Counted from the first letter of the stretch, positions 52,452 through 61,731 are shown. The stretch is DNA of 64,000 bases from Verrucomicrobiales bacterium (GCA_029212615.1 JARGPJ010000001.1:581547-645546), one strand, 5' to 3'. Program-made: numbers and translations. The notes: a model not told the origin generated them from the sequence alone.

Positions 52452-54237
52452 ATTTCCGCCCGCATTGATTCTCCTGATCGGAGCACTCCTCGTTCCTCTC
52501 CTGAAGCCATCATGGCGCTCGAGCTATGTGATCCTGTTGCCGCTCGCGGCACTCTTCTACATTCTCCAGTTAAAGACCGGCAACGGCTGGCAGTTCAATC
52601 TTTTTTCGTTCACGGACGAGCCACTTGAGTTCCTTCGCGTCGACAAACTCTCGAAAGCCTTTGGAATCATTTTCTCACTGAATGCGGTTGCAGCATTCAT
52701 CTACGCTTTTTACTACAAAAAGAGCACGCAGCACGTCGCCGCTCTCTTCTACATCGGCGGCGCGCTCGGAACTGTCTTTGCCGGAGACCTTCTTTCGCTC
52801 TACGTTTTCTGGGAATCAATGGCCGTCAGCTCGACCTTTGTCATTCTTGCTCGCAACACTGAACAGGCAAAGGGCGCCGCGTTTCGCTACATCATGATCC
52901 ACCTTGTCGGTGGTCTACTCCTCCTTGCCGGAGTCATCCTGACCATCTCACAGCAGGGCGGCAGTATTGCCTTCGACGGATTTGATTTCGAAACCGCGAA
53001 TCACGCCGGCACCTGGCTCATTCTCATCGGAATTCTCGTCAACTGCGGCGCTCCCCCACTTTCCTCATGGCTCCCTGACTCCTACCCGGCCGCGAGCGTC
53101 ACAGGTGGATTGATCCTCAGCGCCTACACCACGAAAACTGCGGTCTACACGCTCCTTCGTGGCTACCCCGGCTGGGAACCACTTATCTGGATCGGATGTG
53201 CCATGGCAGTTTATGGCGTGATCTATGCCCTCATCGAGAGTGACATGCGGCGCATCCTTGCCTATGCGATCATCAACCAGGTCGGCTTCATGGTCTGTGC
53301 CGCCGGCATCGGAACACATGAGGCGGTTAGCGGAGCCACCGCCGCCGCCTTTTGTCACATCCTTTATAAGTCCCTCCTCTGGATGTCTGCCGGTGTTGTT
53401 CTCTACCGGCTTGGAAAGAGTCAACTCAGCGACCTTGGGGGACTCTACCGATCGATGCCGGTGACGACCGTCTTTTTCCTCATCGGCTGCTTCTCGATGG
53501 CGCTCCCCGGAACCTGTGGGTTCACGAGCAAAAACATCATCATTCAAGCGGTCGAACACGAACATCTCTTCTGGCCGTGGCTACTCCTCGAAATTTCCGC
53601 GGTGGGCATTTTTCTTGCCGTCTCGATTCGCCTGCCCTACTTCCTCTTCTTCGGGCGGGATAAAGGCCTCCGCCCTGAAGATGCGCCGGCAACGATGCTC
53701 GGAGGCATGGCTTTATTGGGATTCTTTTGCCTCTTCTTCGGCATTGCCCCGCAAACACTCTACGATCTCCTTCCATACGAGATCGACTATCAACCATACA
53801 GCCTCGCAAAGGTGACGATCGTGCTGCAGTGGATTCTCGCCGCCGGCATCGCCTTTATTTTCCTGAAAAAAGGGCTCACCCCAAAGCCGGGCATATCGCT
53901 CGACTTCGACTGGTTCTACCGCAAAGGGGCAAAACAATTCTACCGGGTCGCCGACAAATCACTCAACGGGGCCAACGCCCTGACAAGGCACTACTTTGTA
54001 GAAGGATTTGTTCGCGGTATCTGCAACTTCTTTGAGTCCGGTGCCTCACGTGCCACCGCCTGGGTCATGACCCCGATCTGGATGATGCAGGGACACGACG
54101 CTGAGAGGATCGATCAACTTCAGCAATCCATCTTCAAGCGCTCCAAACGCGGGGCTTTTCAGATCGGAATCACCGTGTTCTGTGCGGTGATTTTGCTGGG
54201 ACTTCTCTCGATCATTTTTCTGTTCGAGAAGGCCTAG
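52435..54237 (+). CDS. Na+/H+ antiporter subunit D paralog with C-terminal lateral extension (third of three)
   Basis: About 600 residues; the ATG at 52435 has GGAGGACCTCG upstream. Glu127 in LYVFWESMAVSSTFVIL is kept, but the helix-7 lysine is replaced by Asn203 (GILVNCGAPPLSSWLPDSY). The C-terminal 120 residues (DFDWFYRKGAKQFYRVADKS ... a final helix) extend beyond a standard D subunit, recalling the lateral helix of NuoL/MrpA. So this copy may be structural or use a different channel residue. Confidence 0.9.
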   Translation: MNNFAEFPPALILLIGALLVPLLKPSWRSSYVILLPLAALFYILQLKTGNGWQFNLFSFTDEPLEFLRVDKLSKAFGIIFSLNAVAAFIYAFYYKKSTQHVAALFYIGGALGTVFAGDLLSLYVFWESMAVSSTFVILARNTEQAKGAAFRYIMIHLVGGLLLLAGVILTISQQGGSIAFDGFDFETANHAGTWLILIGILVNCGAPPLSSWLPDSYPAASVTGGLILSAYTTKTAVYTLLRGYPGWEPLIWIGCAMAVYGVIYALIESDMRRILAYAIINQVGFMVCAAGIGTHEAVSGATAAAFCHILYKSLLWMSAGVVLYRLGKSQLSDLGGLYRSMPVTTVFFLIGCFSMALPGTCGFTSKNIIIQAVEHEHLFWPWLLLEISAVGIFLAVSIRLPYFLFFGRDKGLRPEDAPATMLGGMALLGFFCLFFGIAPQTLYDLLPYEIDYQPYSLAKVTIVLQWILAAGIAFIFLKKGLTPKPGISLDFDWFYRKGAKQFYRVADKSLNGANALTRHYFVEGFVRGICNFFESGASRATAWVMTPIWMMQGHDAERIDQLQQSIFKRSKRGAFQIGITVFCAVILLGLLSIIFLFEKA

Positions 54238-54257
54238 GATCGCTTCGGCCTTTCGCT

Positions 54258-54554
54258 TCACTTCCCGTGAGGGTGTCCCCCGTGACGCGGCCCTCCGGCC
54301 GCTTCCCTGGCGATGGATGAAGCGTAATCACCGCTCCATCCTTTCACCTTCACTTTCTGCTTGCCGTATCCCTTGTTCTTGATCTTCGCTTTGCCACCGA
54401 CAGTCTTGACTTTCACCTTGTGGTCTTTGACTTTAACTTTTTTAACAATCGGTTCCCCGTAGCCGCCCGCATGAACGGGGCTGGCGACAAAGAAGGACAG
54501 TGCCGCGATCGCAGGAATGATGAGCGTGAATGGATTGAGTGGTGTGGTCTTCAT
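54258..54554 (-). CDS. small secreted basic protein with VKVK repeats
   Basis: 98 residues. Signal peptide (LIIPAIAALSFFVASPVHAGG), then a Lys/Val alternating stretch (VKKVKVKDHKVKVK, KAKIKNKGYGKQKVKVKG) and a His/Gly-rich C-terminus (GGPRHGGHPHGK). No family recognised. Alternating Lys-Val strands suggest an extended beta or surface-binding protein. It faces the end of the Mrp operon with a 20-bp gap. Confidence 0.7.
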   Translation of the reverse strand: MKTTPLNPFTLIIPAIAALSFFVASPVHAGGYGEPIVKKVKVKDHKVKVKTVGGKAKIKNKGYGKQKVKVKGWSGDYASSIAREAAGGPRHGGHPHGK

Positions 54555-54668
54555 AAACTGGCAGGTTTAAAACTTCGGCGCTGAAAATTCAGCCCCTCTG
54601 CAAAAGAAGACGCCTCGACGACAACACCTATGCGGAAAAATCAGAAAAGAGCCTGCTGATTCCCTGCC

Positions 54669-56633
54669 TCACTCTCCTTCTTCCACCACCACATTCACCC
54701 ACTCGCCGAAGATGGGCTGCGTCTTGCTATTGGCTCTCCAGCCAACTTGAAACCCGATTTCCTTTGCGAGAAAGCCAAGCGCCGGCACGCTGAAGGTATC
54801 CTCTTCACTCAGCTTACTGTATCGCCATTGCATCGGCGGGGAGTCGAGACGCGGCCGCATGCGGCAGACCAGACTGAAGCCCTCGGGAATTCCCTCTTTC
54901 CATTCCTCAGGGAACTCAGGAATGACAAGGATTTTTCCGCCTTTCCGAGAAGCCTTCCCCTCAGTGACTTCGGGAAGGGAACCAAGTCTCTTCCTGTACT
55001 TCGCCCTCAGCTCTTTCAATTGAACCCTGAAATCTGAGCGAACCCGCTCCAAATCGAAATCAGTGGCAAGGCAGGCGTCGCGCCAAAGAGCCATGCCCTG
55101 CAATTTTCGAGGTCCCTCCTCACGTCCGATCGCCGTGAGAAGCTTCGCCGGCGCATCATCCCCGTAGACCCGAACCAGCGAGTCCACCCAGAGGTAACCG
55201 GCCGGGTAGGCGAGGAAAGGATCCCGCAGACTCGATAAAACGTTGTTCTCAACCATCTCGCTGAAATGAACTTCGCCCCAGTGAGAAGCCAATCCCACCC
55301 AGCGGAGATACCCGTTTTCAGCACCCGCCGGCCGGAACCTTTTGAATTCAACATAGCTGGCGAGCCCCTCATGAAACCATCGCGCTGAATCAAAAGACTC
55401 CTCAAGCCTCCCCTTCGTCAGTTGATCAATAAAGACATGGGTGAGTTCATGCCCGAGAATCGCAAAAGTCTCCGCTTCCCGTTTCTTTCCTTTGCCGGGT
55501 CTCTCCGGAAGAGCCATACGAATCTTCTTCCAATAAGCCTGCCCCGCATTGTGCGATGCCAGCGGACTGGAAAGATCCACCGTGATAAGGTCTTCGCGCA
55601 TCTCCTCTGGAACCTTCAGAAAATCAGCCACCTTTTCATAAACGGAATCCGCCCCGGCAATGACGTGATTCATCCGCTTCTCCACTTTGCCGCGAAAGAT
55701 GAAGCGGAAATACAACGACTCTTCGGTGAGGACATTATTCCCCTCCCGGATCAAGTCCTGTTCTGCCTCCAGGTCGGCGATGGCATCGTGAGCTTCTTCC
55801 ATCCCCTCATCCCACGAAGTCACTGTCAACAGGCCGATCCAAACAACCGCGATGAGAACGATGGAACATCCTCCGGTCAATTTCCCCCACCAGGTGTCCC
55901 GCATCAACCGGCTGAAGTTGCCACTCCATCCCGGTCGAATCGAAAAAAGCCCGAATCCGATCCACCAGATCGCCACCAGAACAACACTCATGAAGGCGAG
56001 TTGGAGAACTGGCCACTCCCAACGCGTGTCCATCTCCGAGGGCGTCTGAATGAGAAGAAATGGATCGAGGAGCTCAGCATACGGCACCTGCATCGACTTC
56101 AGCCAGAAAACCAGCCAGAAGACAGCGCCAAGCGCAAGGAGCGCTCCCCGGCGCAGAAAAGAAAAACCAATAAGAAGAGTCACGAAGAAGACGCTGAGAA
56201 ATGATTCGAGAGCAACGAAGACACCAATCGAACGCCACGGCGTCGGAGGCGATGCACTCGTCCGCGAAAACCAGTCATAGACAAGCCCTTCAACGACCCA
56301 GAGAAAATTAAGACAGAGAATCAGGAGAACCGCGATGAGCCATTTTGAAAAGTAAACCGTGATCCGTCGAACCGGCAATCCATCGAGGTAGAGGAGAGTC
56401 CCTTCATCACTCTCACGAACCATGAGCCCTAACGCTACCACCATACTAAGAATAAAGGTGACGGCAGAGACAGCGAAGGGGTCACTCATGACATTCCCCC
56501 AGAAGGGATACTCATCAAAATACTCGGTAGCCTGCACCAGAATGAGGCCCGCCAGAAATAGTGCTGCCAACAGCCAGGCAAAGGGCCGGAGTGACATCCA
56601 CTCTTTCCAGAGAACCGATCGCAACACCCTCAC
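54669..56633 (-). CDS. ABC-2 permease fused to an active-site-bearing M1/MA-type metallopeptidase domain
   Basis: 654 residues. Residues 1-275 are an ABC-2 type permease with about six helices (SVLWKEWMSLRPFAWLLAAL, LMVRESDEGTLLYLDGLPV). Residues about 300-560 are a peptidase domain: ILGHELTHVF (His395, Glu396, His399) and ARWFHEGLASYVE (Glu422), the gluzincin set HExxH-x22-E. The remainder is a beta-rich tail. Its start overlaps the upstream permease gene by 4 bp. The fusion suggests the exporter and a membrane-tethered, probably periplasm- or cytosol-facing peptidase act together; which side is not clear from sequence. Confidence 0.85.
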   Translation of the reverse strand: MRVLRSVLWKEWMSLRPFAWLLAALFLAGLILVQATEYFDEYPFWGNVMSDPFAVSAVTFILSMVVALGLMVRESDEGTLLYLDGLPVRRITVYFSKWLIAVLLILCLNFLWVVEGLVYDWFSRTSASPPTPWRSIGVFVALESFLSVFFVTLLIGFSFLRRGALLALGAVFWLVFWLKSMQVPYAELLDPFLLIQTPSEMDTRWEWPVLQLAFMSVVLVAIWWIGFGLFSIRPGWSGNFSRLMRDTWWGKLTGGCSIVLIAVVWIGLLTVTSWDEGMEEAHDAIADLEAEQDLIREGNNVLTEESLYFRFIFRGKVEKRMNHVIAGADSVYEKVADFLKVPEEMREDLITVDLSSPLASHNAGQAYWKKIRMALPERPGKGKKREAETFAILGHELTHVFIDQLTKGRLEESFDSARWFHEGLASYVEFKRFRPAGAENGYLRWVGLASHWGEVHFSEMVENNVLSSLRDPFLAYPAGYLWVDSLVRVYGDDAPAKLLTAIGREEGPRKLQGMALWRDACLATDFDLERVRSDFRVQLKELRAKYRKRLGSLPEVTEGKASRKGGKILVIPEFPEEWKEGIPEGFSLVCRMRPRLDSPPMQWRYSKLSEEDTFSVPALGFLAKEIGFQVGWRANSKTQPIFGEWVNVVVEEGE

Positions 56634-58216
56634 CCTTCACCTCCTTCTACATCTGCTGCCTTCGAACCGGGATGCGACTCGATAAATTTTCGGGCCCCCT
56701 CTACAAACTCTTCAAGGGTAAGACCTGTCTTGATTTTGAAAATCGCAGGAACAGACCTGAACATCTCCCTCCAAACCGGCCGACTGTCAGTTCGCGTGAC
56801 CTTGTCCGTAACCGTCGCTCTCACAAAGGAGCGAAGCTTGTCTATCCCGACGGTTTCGACAAGATACCGGAATGCCATCCAGGCAACGGCATCTGCCTCA
56901 CGCCAACCTGCCTCCTCCGCGTAGAGGTCCCGCCCCATGAGACGATCAACAGAGAGCCCGTGTTCCCGAACCGTATCGAAAGCAATCTTCTCTCGTGCCG
57001 CAATCGCCGTTTCATCCGCAGTCTCCATTTCCCAGAGGCCTTCGATTCCGCAAACAATCCACCACCGTTGTTCACGCGAAACCCGCTCATTTGTGAGGGC
57101 ACTGAGGGAAACGCTCACGGTGTAGGCAAGGAGCTTGTCATTTGAGAATCCATCTTCCCGATACCCTGCATACATGAGGACAGCCCGGTCATCCGGTAGG
57201 ATCTCCCAATCAATCATTTCATCCTCCAACCCGCTGTTCTCCACGATGTAGACAGCAGGGAAATCTTCGGGGGAAATCGCAAGCCAATCCCGCTTTCTGG
57301 CGAGGCGACGGGCAAGCGTTGAAGCGAGAGCAACCTCTTCATCAACCGGACGATCCAACGCTTCCGGAGAGACAAACACCGTAACCCCTTCGTGAGTTTC
57401 CTCGATGGCACCGGGGAGTCGAAAGGGCTCTGATTTTTGCTCGAGCCAGGGGGAGATCATAAAGAAAGCCACCGCGAGGCCGGCCCCCAGCAACATTTTC
57501 TCGCGGTAGGTCATGGCCTCTCCGAGAAGAGCCGCGACTGACCCTTCTTTCGCGAGTCCAATCGTGAACGACGCAGCAAAAAAGAGAACCGTGAAAACCC
57601 CTGTCTGCCAAAGCGCTTCGATCGGCCAGGCATCCCGCTCAAAGCCGAATCGCTGAATCAAACCAAAAGGCGGAAAAGCTGTCAGCGGCACCGGCGAGGC
57701 ATCCGACAACCAGGCGAGACCGAAGAACAAAATGAGTATCACCGCCACCTTGTAACGACCGAGAAACGAAATGAAGAAGCAGACGCTCACGAGAAAACAG
57801 GCCCAAACCACTGCGGAGGAAAGAAGAATGCCAGCGAACTTCGGGGAAAGCGCCTCCGCCCCGCCGGAAATCACGACACCAACGACAACACCTCCGAGGG
57901 CCATGAGAATGCCCACAGCAAGGGCAAGAAAGGCCTTCACCCCCACGAGGCGCGTCCGGGATAAGGGCAGAGCTTCCAGAAAAAGGCGTGTTCGATTTCG
58001 AAAGTCCATCGCCACGAGAAGATGCCCGGTGATATAGACCGGCAAAATGAGAAGGTAAGCCAAACCCTGACCAATACCAAAGAAGACCCCTCCTCCCATT
58101 CCGTTGGCAAGAGTCGCAAGCGCCACGAGCAGAAAAAGCCCCCAGGTAATCACCAGCAAAATCGCAAACCATACGCCATGCTGTCGCAATTCTTTACGCA
58201 GAAGAACTCCAGTCAT
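56630..58216 (-). CDS. ABC-2 permease with degenerate peptidase-like C-terminal domain
   Basis: About 528 residues from the ATG at 58216. The first 280 residues carry the permease helices (FAILLVITWGLFLLVALATL, LLILPVYITGHLLVAMDFRNR, RLVGVKAFLALAVGILMALGG). The C-terminal half parallels the peptidase domain of the next gene: RWWIVCGIEGLWEMETAD matches RWFHEGLASYVE, and AWMAFRYLVETVGIDKLRSF matches GYLWVDSLVRVYGDDAPAKL, but the HExxH helix reads YTVSVSLSALTNE. It is therefore probably a pseudoenzyme half of a paired permease. Overlaps the ATPase stop (TGATG). Confidence 0.82.
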   Translation of the reverse strand: MTGVLLRKELRQHGVWFAILLVITWGLFLLVALATLANGMGGGVFFGIGQGLAYLLILPVYITGHLLVAMDFRNRTRLFLEALPLSRTRLVGVKAFLALAVGILMALGGVVVGVVISGGAEALSPKFAGILLSSAVVWACFLVSVCFFISFLGRYKVAVILILFFGLAWLSDASPVPLTAFPPFGLIQRFGFERDAWPIEALWQTGVFTVLFFAASFTIGLAKEGSVAALLGEAMTYREKMLLGAGLAVAFFMISPWLEQKSEPFRLPGAIEETHEGVTVFVSPEALDRPVDEEVALASTLARRLARKRDWLAISPEDFPAVYIVENSGLEDEMIDWEILPDDRAVLMYAGYREDGFSNDKLLAYTVSVSLSALTNERVSREQRWWIVCGIEGLWEMETADETAIAAREKIAFDTVREHGLSVDRLMGRDLYAEEAGWREADAVAWMAFRYLVETVGIDKLRSFVRATVTDKVTRTDSRPVWREMFRSVPAIFKIKTGLTLEEFVEGARKFIESHPGSKAADVEGGEG

Positions 58217-59118
58217 CAGAGACGAGTCGTCGAAATCCCAACGCAGGCGATAAAAATATCGTCGAGTGAAAGTTGCCTCCCTCCCAAACCGGAAGACGAC
58301 CACGTCTGTGGATCGGCATCGACGACGAGACGCCGCATGCCGCCTTCATTCTCATCGACCTCAAGCTCGCGCCAGATTTGAAAACCGTCAGAAAGCGCAA
58401 TTTCAGAACTCACCGTGACCTCCCTTACCCGTCGCTGCAAATCACTGAGCCTTCCTTCAAACCGTTTCTTCCCCCGGTGAATAATGCCAACCCGGTCCGC
58501 GGCCCGCTCGACCTCATCCAGAAGGTGCGAGGAAAAGAAAGTCGTTCGCCCGTACTCTCTTGCCTGATGAGTAATAATCTCAAGAAATTCACGTCGAGCA
58601 ACAGGATCAAGCCCCGCCGTCGGCTCATCGAGAATGAGAAGTGGCGGCCGCGGTGCGATCGCCAGAGCAAGGGCGAGCTTAACCTTCATTCCACCTGACA
58701 AACCTGAAACTTTCCGGTGAGCGGGAACCTCAAGAACACTGAGTAGGCGCCTGAATTCATCGGCATCCCAGGTCGGATAGAGTCCCCCGACGAATTTACC
58801 CAACATCTCCGCCGTCATCCAGGGATAGAAATTCTGATCCTGCGATACATATCCGATCCTCTGCTTCAATTTGAGCGTGGTACGCTTTGTCCGCTCCCCG
58901 AACAGCTCAATCGTCCCGCTATCCGGCGCGATGATCCCCATGAGCATGCGAATCGTCGTTGTCTTCCCCGCCCCGTTCACACCGAGAAACCCGTATATCT
59001 CCCCTGAATGAACGGAGAGATCGAGCCCGTCAACCGCAGTGAAGCGCCCGAAGGAACGACGTAGCCCATCCACAGAAAGGACGCTTTCGGGAGAAGCGGG
59101 ATCAGGTGTTTCGATCAT
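58216..59118 (-). CDS. ABC transporter ATP-binding protein
   Basis: About 300 residues from the ATG at 59118. Walker A GVNGAGKTTT (46-55), Q-loop YVSQDQNFYPWMT, signature LSGGMKVKLALALAIA, Walker B PLLILDEPTAGLDPVARREF, H-loop FFSSHLLDEVERAADR. The C-terminal extension (about 215-300) is typical of ABC-2 exporters. It drives the two downstream permease-peptidase fusions. The gene overlaps the first permease by 1 bp and follows the esterase gene by 19 bp. Confidence 0.95.
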   Translation of the reverse strand: MIETPDPASPESVLSVDGLRRSFGRFTAVDGLDLSVHSGEIYGFLGVNGAGKTTTIRMLMGIIAPDSGTIELFGERTKRTTLKLKQRIGYVSQDQNFYPWMTAEMLGKFVGGLYPTWDADEFRRLLSVLEVPAHRKVSGLSGGMKVKLALALAIAPRPPLLILDEPTAGLDPVARREFLEIITHQAREYGRTTFFSSHLLDEVERAADRVGIIHRGKKRFEGRLSDLQRRVREVTVSSEIALSDGFQIWRELEVDENEGGMRRLVVDADPQTWSSSGLGGRQLSLDDIFIACVGISTTRL

Positions 59119-59137
59119 AAGGACAAGGTGGGCGGGA

Positions 59138-60067
59138 TCACTTTCCCGCAGCCTCCGTAGCGAGACGGATCGATTCAACATGATAGTCGAACCAAACAGG
59201 CTCAAGTCGTTTGATCATTTCCGTTCGCCTGTGGGCGAGCCCTTCAAGTTCAATGTAGGTATGATCGACCTTATTCTTCATGAGATGTTCGTGAAAGTCC
59301 CGGACGGTCGGAAGGTGTCCCCCGTCCTTTGTCCCGCAGGCCATCTGAATACGAAGACGGCCTTTAATTTTTTTGAGATTTTTCTCCAGCAGGAGAAAAG
59401 CATCGTTGTTCACGTAATTCACCCTGTCCGGACCGAGATATCCCTGGATCACATCCTCCCAATGATCAGCGGCCTCAAACCTCTTTAAGGTGCGAGGTAT
59501 ATTTCCAGCCTGACAAAACAACGAACAAAACAGATCCGGATACTTCATGGCGAGCCGCAATGAACCCCGCCCCCCCATGGAAAATCCTTCGAGGCACCGC
59601 CCCTCTCGAGCGGCGATTGTCCGGTAGGTGCTATCGATATGGGGAATGAACTCCTCAATGAAAATCGTCTCGATCGGCAACTTTCCATCGTGGGAATCTT
59701 TATAGAAAGTGCTGTGCCCGCCGTTTGGCAGCGCCACCATCATCGGAGGCCATTTTCCGGCGAGAATCCCGGCATGGAGAACTTCAACATCTTCGAAGCT
59801 ATGAAACTCATTGCCCCCGTTTCCATGGAGATTGTAGATCACAGGATATCGAACCGCCCCGCCTTCTTCATACCCCGGAGGGAGATATAGACAGTACCCC
59901 ACCTCCCTGCCTGCAGCTTTCGAATAGAAAGTCTGATGGGTCGTATGGGGAGGCATCACTGCATCGGCCGGCATCTCGTTGATCCAGACAATGGAAGGTT
60001 CGCGGTCAGCAGCTGAAAGGAGAGAAAACTGAACCGCTACGAAAAGAATGAAGTTAAGGAATTTCAT
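59138..60067 (-). CDS. secreted esterase (esterase D/CE1-like alpha/beta hydrolase)
   Basis: 309 residues with a signal peptide (FLNFILFVAVQFSLLSAA). YCLYLPPGYEEGG, IYNLHGNGGNEFHSF (oxyanion region), nucleophile Ser163 in LEGFSMGGRGSLRLA, and the late catalytic His in LEGLAHRRTEMI. It resembles secreted feruloyl/acetyl esterases acting on plant or algal polysaccharides. It is the first gene of the operon that continues with the ABC ATPase and two permeases, though a functional link to the exporter is not obvious. Confidence 0.85.
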   Translation of the reverse strand: MKFLNFILFVAVQFSLLSAADREPSIVWINEMPADAVMPPHTTHQTFYSKAAGREVGYCLYLPPGYEEGGAVRYPVIYNLHGNGGNEFHSFEDVEVLHAGILAGKWPPMMVALPNGGHSTFYKDSHDGKLPIETIFIEEFIPHIDSTYRTIAAREGRCLEGFSMGGRGSLRLAMKYPDLFCSLFCQAGNIPRTLKRFEAADHWEDVIQGYLGPDRVNYVNNDAFLLLEKNLKKIKGRLRIQMACGTKDGGHLPTVRDFHEHLMKNKVDHTYIELEGLAHRRTEMIKRLEPVWFDYHVESIRLATEAAGK

Positions 60068-60170
60068 GGGATTAGGAAAGGGATGGAATCAGTCCGCGAC
60101 CGCAATGGTCAAGCACGAAGCGATCAGGAGAATTTCAAAAGCTTCATCAATCCTGTGCTAAAGTCAGCAC

Positions 60171-60764
60171 ATGTTCACGGGAATCATCGAAGAATGCGGA
60201 AAAGTCGTCGCCCTCAAAGCGGTCGAGACAGGAGCAGAACTGTGGGTGGAGTCGAGCTTTACCGATGAAGTCACGCTGGGGGAAAGCATCGCCAACAATG
60301 GAGCCTGCCTTACCGTGACCGAAGTGAAAGATGGCGCCATGCGGTTTGATCTCCTTCACGAAACCCTCAAGCTCACCAACCTGGGAGACCTCACATCGGG
60401 GGACCCCGTCAACCTGGAACGATCCCTGCGCATTGGCGACCGACTCTCGGGTCACTTTGTTCAGGGCCATGTCGATGCCTGCGCCGAAATTCTCGCCTAC
60501 AGAGAGGTCGGTCAGGACCATGAATTTACGGTTTCGCTCCCTCCGGAATTTGCCCGCCTCGTGGTTCACAAAGGATCGATCTGCGTGAACGGAATCAGCC
60601 TCACCGTCGCCGATCTTCAGAAAGATCAGTTCACGCTCTGGATCATTCCCCACACTCACGAAGTCACGAGTCTCAAAATCGCCCGTGCCGGATCAAGGGT
60701 GAATCTCGAGTTCGACATGCTTGCCAAACACATCGCAAGGATCACCGCACTTTCGACATCCTGA
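60171..60764 (+). CDS. ribE: riboflavin synthase alpha subunit
   Basis: 197 residues. The start MFTGIIEECGKVVAL is diagnostic. Two lumazine-binding domains are visible (LTVTEVKDGAMRFDLLHETLKLTNL, then GHFVQGHVDACAEILAYRE and CVNGISLTVADLQKDQFTLWIIPHT). It dismutates two 6,7-dimethyl-8-ribityllumazine molecules into riboflavin. Isolated on the plus strand between minus-strand genes; no other rib gene is in the window. Confidence 0.96.
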   Translation: MFTGIIEECGKVVALKAVETGAELWVESSFTDEVTLGESIANNGACLTVTEVKDGAMRFDLLHETLKLTNLGDLTSGDPVNLERSLRIGDRLSGHFVQGHVDACAEILAYREVGQDHEFTVSLPPEFARLVVHKGSICVNGISLTVADLQKDQFTLWIIPHTHEVTSLKIARAGSRVNLEFDMLAKHIARITALSTS

Positions 60765-60774
60765 CTGTATTCCC

Positions 60775-61710
60775 TCACTTTGCCGGAGCTGCCGGTGGCC
60801 CGGGTTTCCCGAAGAACAACGCGCCGCTCGTTTTAGTTTTCCGGCGATATATTTTACCCCCGTTGGCCACGTAGAGATAGGAGTGGTTCGGACCGGCGAA
60901 ACAGACGCTCACCAGTCCCTCCTCAGGATTGGGAGCCGAAATGACTCCGCCCATTCTTCCCGTCGGATCAAACATCTGCAACCCCTCCGCGGTCGTGACG
61001 TAATAGCGACCGTGAACATCGGTTGCCATTCCATCTCCACGCGCGATCTCAGGTTCGGACAGAGGGGTCCGCATCTCCATGTAATTCCCAGGATGACTGA
61101 GTGATCCGTCCTCTTCAATTCGAAAAACCCAAACATACTTTCCCCCGTGATCCGACACTGCCAAGGTCCCCTGGTCCGGCGAGAGTGTGATTCCATTCGG
61201 TTTTGTGACAACGCCTTTGCTAACAACCGTCATCTTTCCATCGGGGGCAATGCGACGAATCTCCTGAGTCGGCGTCATCGTGAAATAGAGATTCCCGTCA
61301 TGAGTAACGACAAGGTCGTTGGGTCGCACCTCATTCACGAGCTCGGTTTCCTCACCGTCTTCGTCAAATACAACGACCCGCTGTTCTTTCGCCACACAGG
61401 CATAGAGCCGACCATCACTCCCCCACTGAAGGCCACTGATCCCGGGCGCGTCCTGAATGAACCCGGACATTTCACCATCGAGATCAACTTTGTAAACAGC
61501 AGTCCCGCCCTTTACATCGGAAAAATAAAGATTCCCCTCTGCATCAGTCGAAAGCCCATCCGCGAAATTGAATCCTTCCGCGGCTATCTCCCAGCCCCTG
61601 CCTTCAATGAGCACCTGGCTAAGTGGCATGTCCTGGCCGTGAGCAAGGCCGATCATAAGTAGCACAACGCTCATGAGCGCTGATCCTCGCTGATTTTTCT
61701 TTTCCATCAT
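60775..61710 (-). CDS. secreted SMP-30/gluconolactonase-like protein
   Basis: About 311 residues with a signal peptide (SALMSVVLLMIGLAHGQ). A six-bladed propeller pattern is visible: EGFNFADGLSTDAEGNLYFSD, GLQWGSDGRLYACVAKEQRVV, NDLVVTHDGNLYFT, KPNGITLSPDQGTLAVSD, GDGMATDVHGRYYVTTAEG. Glu and Asn/Asp residues in these strands would coordinate Ca/Zn in lactonases of this family. Catalysis of lactone hydrolysis in the periplasm is inferred. Follows an enterochelin-esterase-like gene with a 21-bp gap, a common pair in planctomycetes and verrucomicrobia. Confidence 0.85.
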   Translation of the reverse strand: MMEKKNQRGSALMSVVLLMIGLAHGQDMPLSQVLIEGRGWEIAAEGFNFADGLSTDAEGNLYFSDVKGGTAVYKVDLDGEMSGFIQDAPGISGLQWGSDGRLYACVAKEQRVVVFDEDGEETELVNEVRPNDLVVTHDGNLYFTMTPTQEIRRIAPDGKMTVVSKGVVTKPNGITLSPDQGTLAVSDHGGKYVWVFRIEEDGSLSHPGNYMEMRTPLSEPEIARGDGMATDVHGRYYVTTAEGLQMFDPTGRMGGVISAPNPEEGLVSVCFAGPNHSYLYVANGGKIYRRKTKTSGALFFGKPGPPAAPAK

Positions 61711-61731
61711 ATTCAATTGTTGAGGGCTGCC

